Assembly (NCBI GenBank): GCA_947367855.1
Contig: CANBFE010000020.1
Location: forward strand, 1 to 64,000
From: an uncultured Lachnospiraceae bacterium
Lineage (GTDB): Bacteria; Bacillota; Clostridia; Lachnospirales; Lachnospiraceae
DNA length: 64,000 bases
Direction of reading: 5' to 3'
The notes beneath the pieces are model-generated. The model was not told where the DNA came from. It ran no database searches and saw only the letters and a program-made list of their open reading frames with translations. The translations under genes and the position numbers were made by a program. How positions within the stretch are numbered: the stretch's first letter is position 1; each line of letters opens with the position of its first letter. Below, one piece after another: positions 1 through 6,894 of the stretch.

Positions 1-2
1 GA

Positions 3-342
3 GATAACCGTAATCGTATTTTGCGTGAGGGCGAGTATCAGCGCTCAGATGGGAGGTATCGGTTCCGTTATATTGACAAGGACGGAAGTTGCCGGATATA
101 AAACGGTCATCAATGTCTTGAAAAAAGAAGCATTTGGCAGGCAGCGTATTGATAAGGTACGTTTGTCAGACGCAAAGGAGTGGCTCATTAAGCTTCAGCA
201 GGTGGACGGCAGAGGATATAGTTCCATTCATTCTATCCGTGGTGTTCTCAGACCCGCATTTCAGATGATATGCCAATGGTTGCCTTTCATTGAGCCGCTT
301 ACTTTACCAACGTATTTACCAATTTTACAGGGACAAATATGA
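3..342 (+). pseudogene. Decayed Tn916-type integrase remnant
   Basis: This is the leftover of a tyrosine integrase related to the intact one at 8,821-10,035. Bases 3 to about 97 encode a DNA-binding-domain segment (DNRNRILREGEYQRSDGRY and onward) in one frame. From about 85 the reading moves to another frame that matches the core-binding domain (VAGYKTVINVLKKEAFG, SDAKEWLIKLQQ, RGVLRPAF), so roughly 75 residues are missing between them. After about base 270 the match is lost and the catalytic domain is absent, although a C-terminal-like stretch may persist to about 390. The window edge cuts the 5' end. The order integrase then phosphatase 5' end is the same as at the right end of the intact element, which argues for an older related element at the same site. 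Confidence 0.8.
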
Positions 343-444
343 GAAAGTATGAGACGATTTGAGAAAATACTTTGGAAACACAGAACGTAGGAACAGTCGA
401 AAAAACCTGTAAAATCAAGCAATTGAGAAGAAATATAGAACATT

Positions 445-493
445 TAAGGAGTTATGGAAAAATGATAAAAATACTTTTTATATGCCACGGCAA
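445..493 (+). other. Left attachment-site copy (att)
   Basis: These 49 bases match 10,211-10,260 with few differences. Both contain TAAGGAG, ATGATAAAAATA (exact) and TGCCACGGCAA (exact), and similarity stops right after the last motif. Both copies encode the start of the LMW-PTP gene. This is what is expected of the two junctions of an integrated element whose attP restores the 5' end of its target gene. The crossover is probably within TGCCACGGCAA, but that is inference. Confidence 0.75.
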
Positions 494-521
494 GACTGCG
501 AAAGATAGGAAAAAATGTTGA
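462..521 (+). pseudogene. 5' fragment of LMW protein tyrosine phosphatase gene
   Basis: The frame opens MIKILFICHGK, nearly identical to MIKILFVCHGN at the start of the intact phosphatase at 10,229. It then runs into unrelated AT-rich sequence and stops after 19 codons. The P-loop Arg and Ser are missing, so it cannot be a working phosphatase. It is the displaced gene start left at the left junction of the element. Confidence 0.75.
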
Positions 522-756
522 AAAACAGGGGGTTTTCTGGGATTGGTAGGGAAAGTTCACCTTTGTTTTACTTATTTATATTCTGCTAATAAGGTAAGGG
601 AAAAAATTGGTGTTGGATATGGGAAGGTCATGGATAAATGGAAATGGCTTTCCCACTTTTATATTATTTTTGATTATAGTGTGGGCGGTGATTATAACAT
701 TTTTACGATGGATAAATATAAAAAATTAAATAAAAATGAAGATGGAGGTTTTGAAA

Positions 757-1308
757 ATGACTGACATAGAAAAAGAATCGATCAGTATGAGTCTGGATGC
801 AATCTGTAAAAAACTTTATGAAAAGGCAAATCCAACAGAAAATTTTGACTTAGACGCGTTGTGCAATTATGAAATTTCTGAAAAAATTCAATTATTGGAA
901 AAGATGATAAGTGCATTTTGGGGATTGGAAGAAGAAATAATGAAATCGGATAAAGAAGGACTCGAGTACGGACGTAAATGGTTGGAGGCAAAAGAAAAGA
1001 TATCAAGACTGGAGAAAGAACTGTCAGAGTCCGCTCAAAATAAAAAGATAATGGAATTGGAAAGAACCCTTCTTTATTATGAAGCATTAGCAAGGGCAGG
1101 GGAACCTGGATATTCTATGATTAAAACAAAAAGAGGAAACCAGAACGCAGTGAGAAAAGATATTAATCCAGCAGAGGTTTATAGTCTGGTGAAAGGCGGC
1201 ATGAGTATATCAAAGGTTGCAGAAAAGTTTCATGCCAGCAGAGCGACAATAAGAAAATATTATGCAATGGAGGAAGATGAACGTTTATATTATGAACAAA
1301 ATTTGTAG
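757..1308 (+). CDS. Coiled-coil protein with C-terminal helix-turn-helix
   Basis: I do not recognise this 183-residue protein as a named family. The middle (about residues 50-120) is Lys/Glu-rich and likely coiled coil. The C-terminus (NPAEVYSLVKGGMSISKVAE then FHASRATIRKYY) looks like the resolvase/Hin-type helix-turn-helix in which SISKVA and SRATIRKYY form the two helices. A DNA-binding regulator or accessory recombination protein of the element is a fair inference. The start at 757 was chosen because GGAGG lies just upstream; an in-frame ATG at 736 has no good ribosome site. The preceding 522-756 is AT-rich with no convincing gene. Confidence 0.6.
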   Translation: MTDIEKESISMSLDAICKKLYEKANPTENFDLDALCNYEISEKIQLLEKMISAFWGLEEEIMKSDKEGLEYGRKWLEAKEKISRLEKELSESAQNKKIMELERTLLYYEALARAGEPGYSMIKTKRGNQNAVRKDINPAEVYSLVKGGMSISKVAEKFHASRATIRKYYAMEEDERLYYEQNL

Positions 1309-1897
1309 ATTGTGCGTAGGGTGGAAAAAACAAAAAATTTGGTTTTGCTCAGTAAAGCATCTGATAAAAATATAATTACATAGATTATATTTATTGGTAC
1401 AATATAAAAGAAAAGTTAAGGAAATAACGGAGGACATAGGATAATGGGTTCCCAGTTCCCAATTTTATAACAGTATGGAGGTGAGGAAAAGCAGCAACTT
1501 CCCCACCTCTTCATTAAATAAAAAATTTATATACAAAAGAACTTTCACAATAGTGACAATAGATGAAGAAATTAAGAATAAATATACCTTCCCCCACCTG
1601 CTATAAAAATATAGCCTCTATACAATATAAGAAATGTCAGTGCGATTGGCAGATTGAATTATACTAAACAATATAAGCATGAAATAAAAGTCAGTATATT
1701 TGAAAGATTGAGATTGCAATATTAACAAAATATATAACCTATAAGAAATGTCAGTACGTCTGGCATTTCTTCTATTATAAAAGAGATTACATTTTTGTTG
1801 TTTATTAAAACTTTATGAATTAGAAATCAGCTATTGCTTTCATTTTTACCCAGCGTTACAATTCCAATCCATTAAATAAGAAAGGAGTTCATAAGGT
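1309..1897. other. AT-rich gap with hairpins and a 19-bp direct repeat
   Basis: No gene is supported here. Two hairpins are visible: 1,478-1,509 (GAGGTG and GGAA arms against TTCC and CACCTC) and 1,743-1,771 (AGAAATG and CAG against CTG and CATTTCT). The second is followed by a weak T-rich tract and could be a terminator. The sequence TATAAGAAATGTCAGTRCG occurs at 1,626-1,644 and 1,740-1,758 with one mismatch; the second copy is the left arm of the second hairpin. Function is unknown. Confidence 0.5.
1626..1758 (+). repeat. Pair of 19-bp direct repeats
   Basis: Copies lie at 1,626-1,644 and 1,740-1,758 and differ at one base. The 114-bp spacing and the hairpin potential of the second copy suggest a duplicated terminator or protein-binding site. 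No known repeat family is recognised. Confidence 0.5.
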
Positions 1898-2143
1898 ATG
1901 AAGAAAAAAGAAATTAGAAAGCGTCTCCGGCATATGGAAGATTATATGGAAGAGATGGAAAGGAAAGTGAGGTGCTTAGATAGTACATTGTTTTTCATCT
2001 CAACAGGTATGGAATACTTTCATCAAACAGAGGACTGTTTTGAAGTAAACACAATACAATTCATCAATGACTATTTAAAGGCTGTAAGGAATGTTGAGAT
2101 TGCAGGTCTGCATAAAGTGTTGACAGAATTGAAAAGTGTATGA
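1898..2143 (+). CDS. Small hypothetical protein (81 aa)
   Basis: This is an 81-residue basic-then-acidic protein with a good ribosome site (AAAGGAG) before the ATG. The N-terminal 30 residues are rich in Lys, Arg, Glu and Met and probably helical; no known motif is visible. It ends 35 bp before the convergent XRE regulator gene. I cannot assign a function. It is probably real because of the ribosome site and the isolated position in an AT-rich element. Confidence 0.55.
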   Translation: MKKKEIRKRLRHMEDYMEEMERKVRCLDSTLFFISTGMEYFHQTEDCFEVNTIQFINDYLKAVRNVEIAGLHKVLTELKSV

Positions 2144-2178
2144 TTAAAATAAGGTACACCAATAGAAACAGGTGTACC

Positions 2179-2469
2179 TTATCTCATAGTGTCAATTAGA
2201 TTTTGTAGTGCAACTAATTGTTGTTTGGTTAGTTTAGAAGTGTCAAGTGCCACGCTCTCTCTGGGATAGCTGATTCCTAAAAGATAATCAGCAGACACAC
2301 GGTAAAGGTTCGTAAGTTTCATTAGAATTTCTAATGAGGGTGTAACTTCTCCCAGTTCATATGCAGAGACAGCAGAGGAAGACACACCGATATGTTTGGC
2401 AACCTGTGCTTGTGAAAGTTTATTCTTTTTACGCGAAAGAGCCAGCTTTTCGGCTAATCCATATATCAT
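2179..2469 (-). CDS. XRE-family transcriptional regulator
   Basis: This 96-residue protein is a Cro/C1-type helix-turn-helix repressor. Residues 7-62 form the five-helix domain, with SQAQVAKHIGVSSSAVSAYE as helices 2 and 3, followed by PSLEILMKLTNLYRVSADYL typical of HTH_3. The short C-terminus is the kind seen in element immunity regulators. It is divergent from the SH3 lipoprotein gene. A perfect 22-bp palindrome lies between the two genes next to the lipoprotein promoter and is the likely binding site. It probably controls its own expression and that of the lipoprotein, and perhaps other element genes. Confidence 0.85.
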   Translation of the reverse strand: MIYGLAEKLALSRKKNKLSQAQVAKHIGVSSSAVSAYELGEVTPSLEILMKLTNLYRVSADYLLGISYPRESVALDTSKLTKQQLVALQNLIDTMR

Positions 2470-2512
2470 CAGAAATCTCCTTTTAGCATATCATATAACA
2501 AAATAGAACATT

Positions 2513-2534
2513 TAAAATGTATATATACATTTTA
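2513..2534. promoter_or_regulatory. 22-bp perfect palindrome, probable XRE operator
   Basis: The arms TAAAATGTATA and TATACATTTTA are perfect inverted repeats with no spacer. The site ends two bases before the -35 box of the lipoprotein promoter and lies 44 bp upstream of the divergent XRE regulator start. Position and symmetry fit a repressor operator; which protein binds is inferred. Confidence 0.6.
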
Positions 2535-2536
2535 GA

Positions 2537-2565
2537 TTGATAAGTAGGACAAAAGATGATATAAT
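2537..2565 (+). promoter_or_regulatory. Promoter of SH3 lipoprotein gene
   Basis: TTGATA (2,537-2,542), a 17-bp spacer, then TATAAT (2,560-2,565). Transcription would start near 2,572, about 33 bp before the ATG. The palindrome at 2,513-2,534 abuts the -35 box. Confidence 0.7.
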
Positions 2566-2604
2566 CAACACTAAATAAATTTATATACGAAAGGAAAAAT
2601 ATAA

Positions 2605-3321
2605 ATGACAAATAAGAAATTGTTTAAATCAGCACTCATAATAACAGTGGTCATGTTATCAGTAAGTGGATGTGCAGGTGGTTGCAGTGAGCAAACCGAG
2701 CCAGTTATAGCGGATGCAACAGTAGAGACACCAGAGCCAGAGGAAAGCATAGAAAGCACAGAGAGTTCAGAGCCTACACCCTCTCCCACTGTTGAGCCTA
2801 CACAAGAAAGTATAGATGATACAATTTCATCTGAAAGCGAGGACAATATAGAAAGTGAAGAAAATACAATAAATGAGGAAGATATACAAAGTGAAGAAGT
2901 AGAGCCAGACTTAGGTTACACAATAATTGCAATAGATGAAGTTACAATGTACGCTACTACTAATGCAAATCTGCGTAGTGGCCCAGATACTACATATGAT
3001 ATAGTAGGAAGTTTAACATATGCACAGGAAATAACAGTTAATGGTAAAGTAGAGTCAGATGGTAAAGTCTGGTATGTTTTAAAGAATGAAGATAAGACAG
3101 AGATGGTAAGTGGTAGTTTACTTTCGACCACTAAGCCACAGCCAAAACAGACCACACCACCAAGTAATGAAAATAGTCAGCCCTCTAGTGGTGAACAATC
3201 TTCCAGTAGTGAAGACTCAGGCAGCGTAGGAATAGGTGAACCAGGTGGAGCATTCTCAGGTCTTCCAGTAGGTGGTGGTCCAGGCTCTGGTGGTGATGGA
3301 CCATTATTATACTTCGAATAA
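2605..3321 (+). CDS. Surface lipoprotein with bacterial SH3 domain
   Basis: This 238-residue protein begins with a lipoprotein signal (positively charged MTNKK, hydrophobic stretch, lipobox LSVSGC with the lipidated Cys near residue 23). Residues about 30-100 are a Glu/Pro/Thr/Ser-rich spacer, probably extended through the wall. Residues about 115-175 resemble an SH3b domain (NANLRSGPDTTYDIVGSL, then VWYVLKN). The C-terminal 60 residues are low-complexity Gln/Ser/Pro/Gly-rich. SH3b domains usually bind peptidoglycan or wall peptides. As element cargo it could alter the surface, for example by exclusion or adhesion, but that is inference. It is driven by its own promoter beside the XRE gene. 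Confidence 0.75.
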   Translation: MTNKKLFKSALIITVVMLSVSGCAGGCSEQTEPVIADATVETPEPEESIESTESSEPTPSPTVEPTQESIDDTISSESEDNIESEENTINEEDIQSEEVEPDLGYTIIAIDEVTMYATTNANLRSGPDTTYDIVGSLTYAQEITVNGKVESDGKVWYVLKNEDKTEMVSGSLLSTTKPQPKQTTPPSNENSQPSSGEQSSSSEDSGSVGIGEPGGAFSGLPVGGGPGSGGDGPLLYFE

Positions 3322-3343
3322 ACATTAAGTAATAAATATGTTT

Positions 3344-3374
3344 TAACAAGGTTGATGTTATGTCAACCTTGTTA
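3344..3374 (+). terminator. Probable terminator hairpin after the SH3 lipoprotein gene
   Basis: A 12-bp perfect stem (TAACAAGGTTGA paired with TCAACCTTGTTA) with a 7-nt loop follows the stop codon by 22 bp. There is no clear T-run after it, so it may instead protect the mRNA end. Confidence 0.5.
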
Positions 3375-3408
3375 GAACAATTACACACATAAGTGTAAAA
3401 AGAGCCAC

Positions 3409-3437
3409 TTGAAAAACAAGCGGCTCTAGTGTATAAT
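3409..3437 (+). promoter_or_regulatory. Promoter of antitoxin RNA
   Basis: TTGAAA (3,409-3,414), a 17-bp spacer and a consensus TATAAT (3,432-3,437). It points at the terminator at 3,502-3,545 with no coding region between, so it should drive a short RNA of about 100 nt. Confidence 0.7.
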
Positions 3438-3443
3438 CTAATC

Positions 3444-3545
3444 AGAAAGGTTTATCGGACACGAAGTTCCGATTGCCCTCTGTGAAAATTGTTTATTAAA
3501 GAATAAGCATCCTCACTTTAGGCGGTTGGGATGCTTATTTCTTTT
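3444..3545 (+). ncRNA. Antisense antitoxin RNA of a type I toxin-antitoxin pair
   Basis: The predicted transcript starts near 3,444 and ends at the intrinsic terminator at 3,502-3,545. It contains a short hairpin (ATCGGA with TCCGAT) and overlaps the 3' end of the toxin mRNA on the opposite strand. This is the layout of the known txpA/ratA and bsrG-type systems of Firmicutes, in which the antisense RNA pairs with the toxin mRNA tail. The boundaries come only from the promoter and terminator. Confidence 0.65.
3502..3545. terminator. Bidirectional terminator shared by toxin and antitoxin
   Basis: AATAAGCATCC (3,502-3,512) pairs with GGATGCTTATT (3,529-3,539). It is followed on the plus strand by a T-rich tract, and the toxin stop codon on the minus strand overlaps the stem. 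Confidence 0.75.
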
Positions 3546-3615
3546 TATGATTGTCTATGTAAGACAGAGCCGCAAAAATAACAAGCAATAATGTCAAAAC
3601 TTCCATCACGCTCAT
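3535..3615 (-). CDS. Small hydrophobic type I toxin (holin-like toxin)
   Basis: This gene encodes 26 residues: MSVMEVLTLLLVIFAALS then YIDNHKKK. One membrane helix is followed by a short basic tail, and the pattern MxVxExLxLLL with an IDN-KKK end matches the putative holin-like toxin/TxpA group of Firmicutes. An AGAGGG ribosome site precedes the ATG. The 5' leader runs from the promoter at 3,695-3,723, giving a roughly 190-nt mRNA. An antisense RNA overlaps its 3' end. Such peptides insert in the membrane and stop growth when the antitoxin RNA is lost, which stabilises mobile elements. Family membership is my recognition; activity is inferred. Confidence 0.75.
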   Translation of the reverse strand: MSVMEVLTLLLVIFAALSYIDNHKKK

Positions 3616-3694
3616 GGGCACCACCCTCTTTCGTAAGACTAGAGGGCACCTATCAGAAAATCGCATCCTGCTTTCTGTTCAATTATACAATCCC

Positions 3695-3723
3695 ATTATA
3701 ACATGAATACACATATTTCTCAA
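3695..3723 (-). promoter_or_regulatory. Promoter of type I toxin mRNA
   Basis: Read on the minus strand: TTGAGA (3,723-3,718), 17-bp spacer, TATAAT (3,700-3,695). The transcript would start near 3,688 and carry a leader of about 70 nt before the toxin ATG. Confidence 0.7.
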
Positions 3724-4127
3724 TTAAAAAATCGGTTCAACGATTATACAGTACAGACCGTTTGCCTCAAATGATTTAAGTAAATCAGACCTGTTAAAAA
3801 TGGATATGTGATACATAAATCAATACAGTATATAAAAATAACTATCCATGAATGAGTTTAAAAGACCTGTCAAAATCTCCCTTTAGAAATATCAGTAACA
3901 ATGTACCTATTAAAACAAGTATTGCATTATGGAAAAAATGAGTTGAACAAGTTGATAGAAATTGTTGGCTTGTCAGTATACAGTGGCTATTTTCCTGCAT
4001 TATCTGATTGAGTTTGTTTGTAATGAGTATTTCATAGTAATAAAAATGCTGATTCAGACATCAGAAAAAATGATGTGGAGCATTAAAAGAATTTTTAAAA
4101 GTGTATATTAAAAATACCATAAAAAGG
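3724..4127. other. AT-rich gap without supported genes
   Basis: Only short, unsupported frames occur here. Near the right end (4,094-4,114) lies one copy of the TTTAAAAGTG repeat that recurs at 6,152 and 6,212. The promoter of the SprT-like gene is probably in the last 150 bp but no consensus pair is convincing. Confidence 0.4.
4094..4114 (+). repeat. Copy 1 of a TTTAAAAGTG-type repeat
   Basis: The 21-mer TTTAAAAGTG-TATATTAAAAA differs by one base from 6,152-6,172, and a third, weaker copy starts at 6,212. All are in gaps of the element beside operon boundaries. They may be regulator or integrase arm sites. Confidence 0.45.
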
Positions 4128-4170
4128 GCATGACCTCCAATAGAAAATAAAAAGCGATTGGAGGTCATGC
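4128..4170 (+). promoter_or_regulatory. Inverted repeat masking the SprT-like gene ribosome site
   Basis: GCATGACCTCCAAT (4,128-4,141) is perfectly complementary to ATTGGAGGTCATGC (4,157-4,170) across a 15-nt loop. The right arm contains the GGAGGT ribosome site of the ATG at 4,173. In mRNA the 14-bp stem would bury the ribosome site, so translation should depend on unfolding, processing or a transcript starting inside the stem. Confidence 0.7.
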
Positions 4171-4172
4171 TT

Positions 4173-4823
4173 ATGTTATCAGAACATAATAAATTTTTAG
4201 AACAGGCATATTTAGTTTTAAATAGGGTTTACTTTGAGGATAGTTTACCAGAAGCAGTCATTACAATCCAATCTTCCCAACGTGCATATGGTCATATTAC
4301 AGTTGGCAAGGTCTGGCAGGACAGTTGGGATTCTTACCATGAGATAAATATATCTGCGGAATATCTCAACAGACCAGTGGAAAATATCATCGCTACTCTT
4401 CTGCATGAATGCTGTCATCTGTATGCAATGGAAAATAATATAAAAGATACGTCAAACAATTATAGATACCATAATAAAAAATTTAAGGAGATTGCTGAAA
4501 AAAGGGATTTAAAAATAAGCTACCATGAGAGCATAGGCTGGAGTGTGACCGAACCTACGGAAAAGTTAATAGAAACAATAAAACAGTATCATTTAGATTC
4601 CCAGATAGAATATGTGCGTATGGGTGCTTATGACTGGACTGGCGGAGAAAATGGAAGTGACGGGGATAATGGTGGTTTAACTGGTACAAAAGGAAAGAAA
4701 CCAAAAAAGAAAAGCAGTACAAGAAAATATATATGTCCTAAATGTGGTAATTCTGTAAGGGCAACAAAAGATGTGAATATTGCTTGCCTTGACTGTGATA
4801 TGCAAATGATGAAAGAAGAATAA
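4173..4823 (+). CDS. SprT-like zinc metalloprotein
   Basis: This 217-residue protein has the SprT-like layout. An N-terminal region (NKFLEQAYLVLNRVYFEDSL) is followed by the zinc-binding HExxH motif HECCH at residues 78-82. A His/Lys-rich helix follows, and a C-terminal zinc ribbon (CPKCGN and CLDCD) ends the protein. SprT/Spartan proteins are metalloproteases that cut DNA-protein crosslinks. Copies are frequent on phages and conjugative elements, where substrates are unknown. The ATG at 4,173 has the best spacing to GGAGGT; upstream TTG (4,158) and ATG (4,167) overlap that site. The masking hairpin implies low or conditional translation. Confidence 0.75.
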   Translation: MLSEHNKFLEQAYLVLNRVYFEDSLPEAVITIQSSQRAYGHITVGKVWQDSWDSYHEINISAEYLNRPVENIIATLLHECCHLYAMENNIKDTSNNYRYHNKKFKEIAEKRDLKISYHESIGWSVTEPTEKLIETIKQYHLDSQIEYVRMGAYDWTGGENGSDGDNGGLTGTKGKKPKKKSSTRKYICPKCGNSVRATKDVNIACLDCDMQMMKEE

Positions 4824-4979
4824 ATATCAAGTATTCTTCTACATATGCCCTAAAAATCAATGCTTTCAAGCAGCCTGTTTCCTTGCACTATCACGTCTAT
4901 GCACATAAATGTATTAGCGTTAAAATGTATTTGAAGTTAAGGAAAACAAATGTTAAAACATTAAGGAGGAAATCAAAAA

Positions 4980-5468
4980 ATGTGTAAAATGAGAGTTGTA
5001 GTAAGGCGTGAGTGTTTGGGAAGTCGTGAAATTGGTTGGAGTATCTTCAATGGTAAATCAATACAGGAGTGTACAAGTATTCAAATAAGAAATTTGATTA
5101 AGTCTGGGCAGAAAGTTTGTGGTCTGGCATTGAAAGAAAATGATCTGGTTTTAGATGAAGAGGGTTTCTTTACTTCAAATTTAATTGAACACCGCAGTTG
5201 TGATAATTATACACCGATGATTGAGGGAGACACTGCAGTGAATGTGTTCTATATTGTAATTGGTAAACACGAAGAAAGTGGAGTTGTTTACTATGACTGT
5301 ATCAGCACAAAATTTGAGCAAGCCAAATTCAATGAATCGGACACAAAAGCCTATCTCCGGCTGGGAATCATTTCCGGCGGTGCAAGACTGGGTGCAGATG
5401 ATAAGATTGAACTGGCATCTCTGGAATATGAGAAAGAAAAGAAAGCGGTTCCAGAGAAAAAGAAATAA
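4980..5468 (+). CDS. Hypothetical element protein (162 aa)
   Basis: The start is secure: TAAGGAGG lies 11 bp before the ATG. The protein is mixed alpha/beta with a Lys/Glu-rich tail (YEKEKKAVPEKKK) and no recognised motif. A GGARLGADDKIELASL stretch near residue 135 may form a loop and strand. It follows the SprT-like gene in the same direction after a 156-bp gap and precedes two small genes that probably form an operon. Similar small proteins of unknown role are common on Clostridia elements; I do not assign a function. Confidence 0.6.
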   Translation: MCKMRVVVRRECLGSREIGWSIFNGKSIQECTSIQIRNLIKSGQKVCGLALKENDLVLDEEGFFTSNLIEHRSCDNYTPMIEGDTAVNVFYIVIGKHEESGVVYYDCISTKFEQAKFNESDTKAYLRLGIISGGARLGADDKIELASLEYEKEKKAVPEKKK

Positions 5469-5627
5469 GGTTCAAGGGCGTCCATTGGGAACAGTGGGCG
5501 CCTTGTTGGTTAAAAGGGTTTCAAGAGGTTCCAGAGAGATTTAATCACGTTACAGTCATGTACAGATACATGGGATTGATAAGGAAGTGAAACTTATAAA
5601 AATTTTTAACAGAAAGGAGATATAATC

Positions 5628-5912
5628 ATGTACGAAGAACAGATTATAAAGTGCCTAAAGAATTTAGGCAAACAGGTCTGGAGCCTGCAACAGCTTATGG
5701 CTAATCTTGACAGGGATGTACGGAATATGCGTGTCAGTGGGAATACCATAGTAAAAACCATGCCATTCGGAGTCAAGGATATTTCCAGTGTTCAACTGGT
5801 GGACGCATATACAAGGGGTTTGAACATGGAACAGCTGATTGCTCTGGGGAATAATAAATATACCGCAGAGCAGATTTATAATAAGCTAAAAAGAGCGGGG
5901 GTGGCGGACTGA
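5628..5912 (+). CDS. Hypothetical element protein (94 aa)
   Basis: A 94-residue, mostly helical protein with ribosome site AAAGGAG before the ATG. The C-terminal half (MEQLIALGNNKYTAEQIYNK) looks like a small helix-turn-helix or helical hairpin in which GNNKYTAEQI could be the turn and second helix. No family is recognised. The stop overlaps the start of the next gene (TGATG), so the two are translationally coupled and probably work together. Confidence 0.6.
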   Translation: MYEEQIIKCLKNLGKQVWSLQQLMANLDRDVRNMRVSGNTIVKTMPFGVKDISSVQLVDAYTRGLNMEQLIALGNNKYTAEQIYNKLKRAGVAD

Positions 5913-6097
5913 TGCGTGCAATAGTAAAACATAACGGAAAGCCGTTGCTGGAGGCTTTGTGCCATATAAATACGGCAAGCAACATTGTCACACTGCAAAC
6001 TATGCTGGAGCCAAGCATGAACCTTGACCTTGACAAGGTATATGTTGAAGTCAATCTTTTTGGAGATTTGGAACCTCTGGAAGATGAAGAAGATTAG
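5912..6097 (+). CDS. Small acidic hypothetical protein (61 aa)
   Basis: Sixty-one residues ending in a strongly acidic tail (DLEPLEDEED). The start codon overlaps the stop of the preceding gene. A strong terminator follows at 6,103-6,140, so it is the last gene of this small operon. An acidic tail suggests a DNA mimic or a partner for the basic preceding protein, but this is only a guess. Confidence 0.55.
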   Translation: MRAIVKHNGKPLLEALCHINTASNIVTLQTMLEPSMNLDLDKVYVEVNLFGDLEPLEDEED

Positions 6098-6102
6098 AAA
6101 GG

Positions 6103-6140
6103 GAGCCACCCACGGTCTGAAGGCTGTGGGTGGTTCTTTT
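6103..6140 (+). terminator. Intrinsic terminator
   Basis: GAGCCACCCAC pairs with GTGGGTGGTTC, followed by CTTTT. It ends the operon of the two small genes at 5,628-6,097. Confidence 0.8.
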
Positions 6141-6894
6141 ATGGACGCAGATTTAAAAGTGCATATTAAAAACAGAAAATTGGAACAGACAGAAATTATG
6201 TCACGGATATTTTTCAAAAGTGCATGTTAAGGGAAGGGGATATATTTTTTTTCGTAAAAAGTTTGTTTTGAGGTATGAAAGCAGCGTTTCCAGAAAAAAG
6301 TATATGGTGGTAGTCTGCTGTGTTGAAAAATTGGATGAAAGCAAAAATCAGACTGGTTAGGAAAAAAGTATTTCAGTATGTCCTGCCTGTCATGCTGAAC
6401 CATGGGAAATTTTGAAAAGACTGTAAAGGGGAGCATTTCAGAAAATCATATTTATATAGGAAGAAATACATAGGTTGCAGACCGAGCCAGCATAACGGCA
6501 GCAATAAATTCAAGTGATAAAGAAAAGTACAATGTTAGTTGTGAATCACACGCAGCTGATTAATTTTTATTATAACAAAATTTTATCTGGCTGGAAAAAT
6601 GATACTGCAAGTACGATTTTTACAAGGTAAATAGTATTCAACCATTATGATACGTGGGGATTTTCAAATATTTTTTAATATAGGGGAAATTTCAAAAAAG
6701 AAAAGTATACATTAGTTTCTATATGTATACATTGGGTGGCTGTCAGGCGTGACAGCTATTTTAATTATACATTGTGGGGAGTTCATACACGTCCAGTAAA
6801 GGGAGATATACTGTCCTTTTTGGGATGTGCATACCACGATAACCAACGTACTGTGATTTGTGAGTGTAATCAAAAATGATGAGGAGGTAAACAT
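6141..6894. other. 750-bp AT-rich gap before the methyltransferase gene
   Basis: No gene is supported. It contains two repeat copies (6,152-6,172 and 6,212-6,233), a pair of GTATACATT motifs near 6,707 and 6,725, and a hairpin at 6,739-6,756 (GCTGTC, loop, GACAGC) followed by a T-rich stretch. Such a gap could hold an origin of transfer or a long leader, but no known oriT core is recognised. Confidence 0.4.
6152..6233 (+). repeat. Copies 2 and 3 of the TTTAAAAGTG-type repeat
   Basis: Copy 2 is 6,152-6,172 (one mismatch to 4,094-4,114). Copy 3 starts at 6,212 as TTTCAAAAGTGCATGTTAAG. The shared core is AAAAGTGYATRTTAA. Confidence 0.45.

Noticed and set aside
543..764. 73-codon plus-strand frame
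   Set aside because: No ribosome site, overlaps the better-supported start at 757, and no recognisable sequence.
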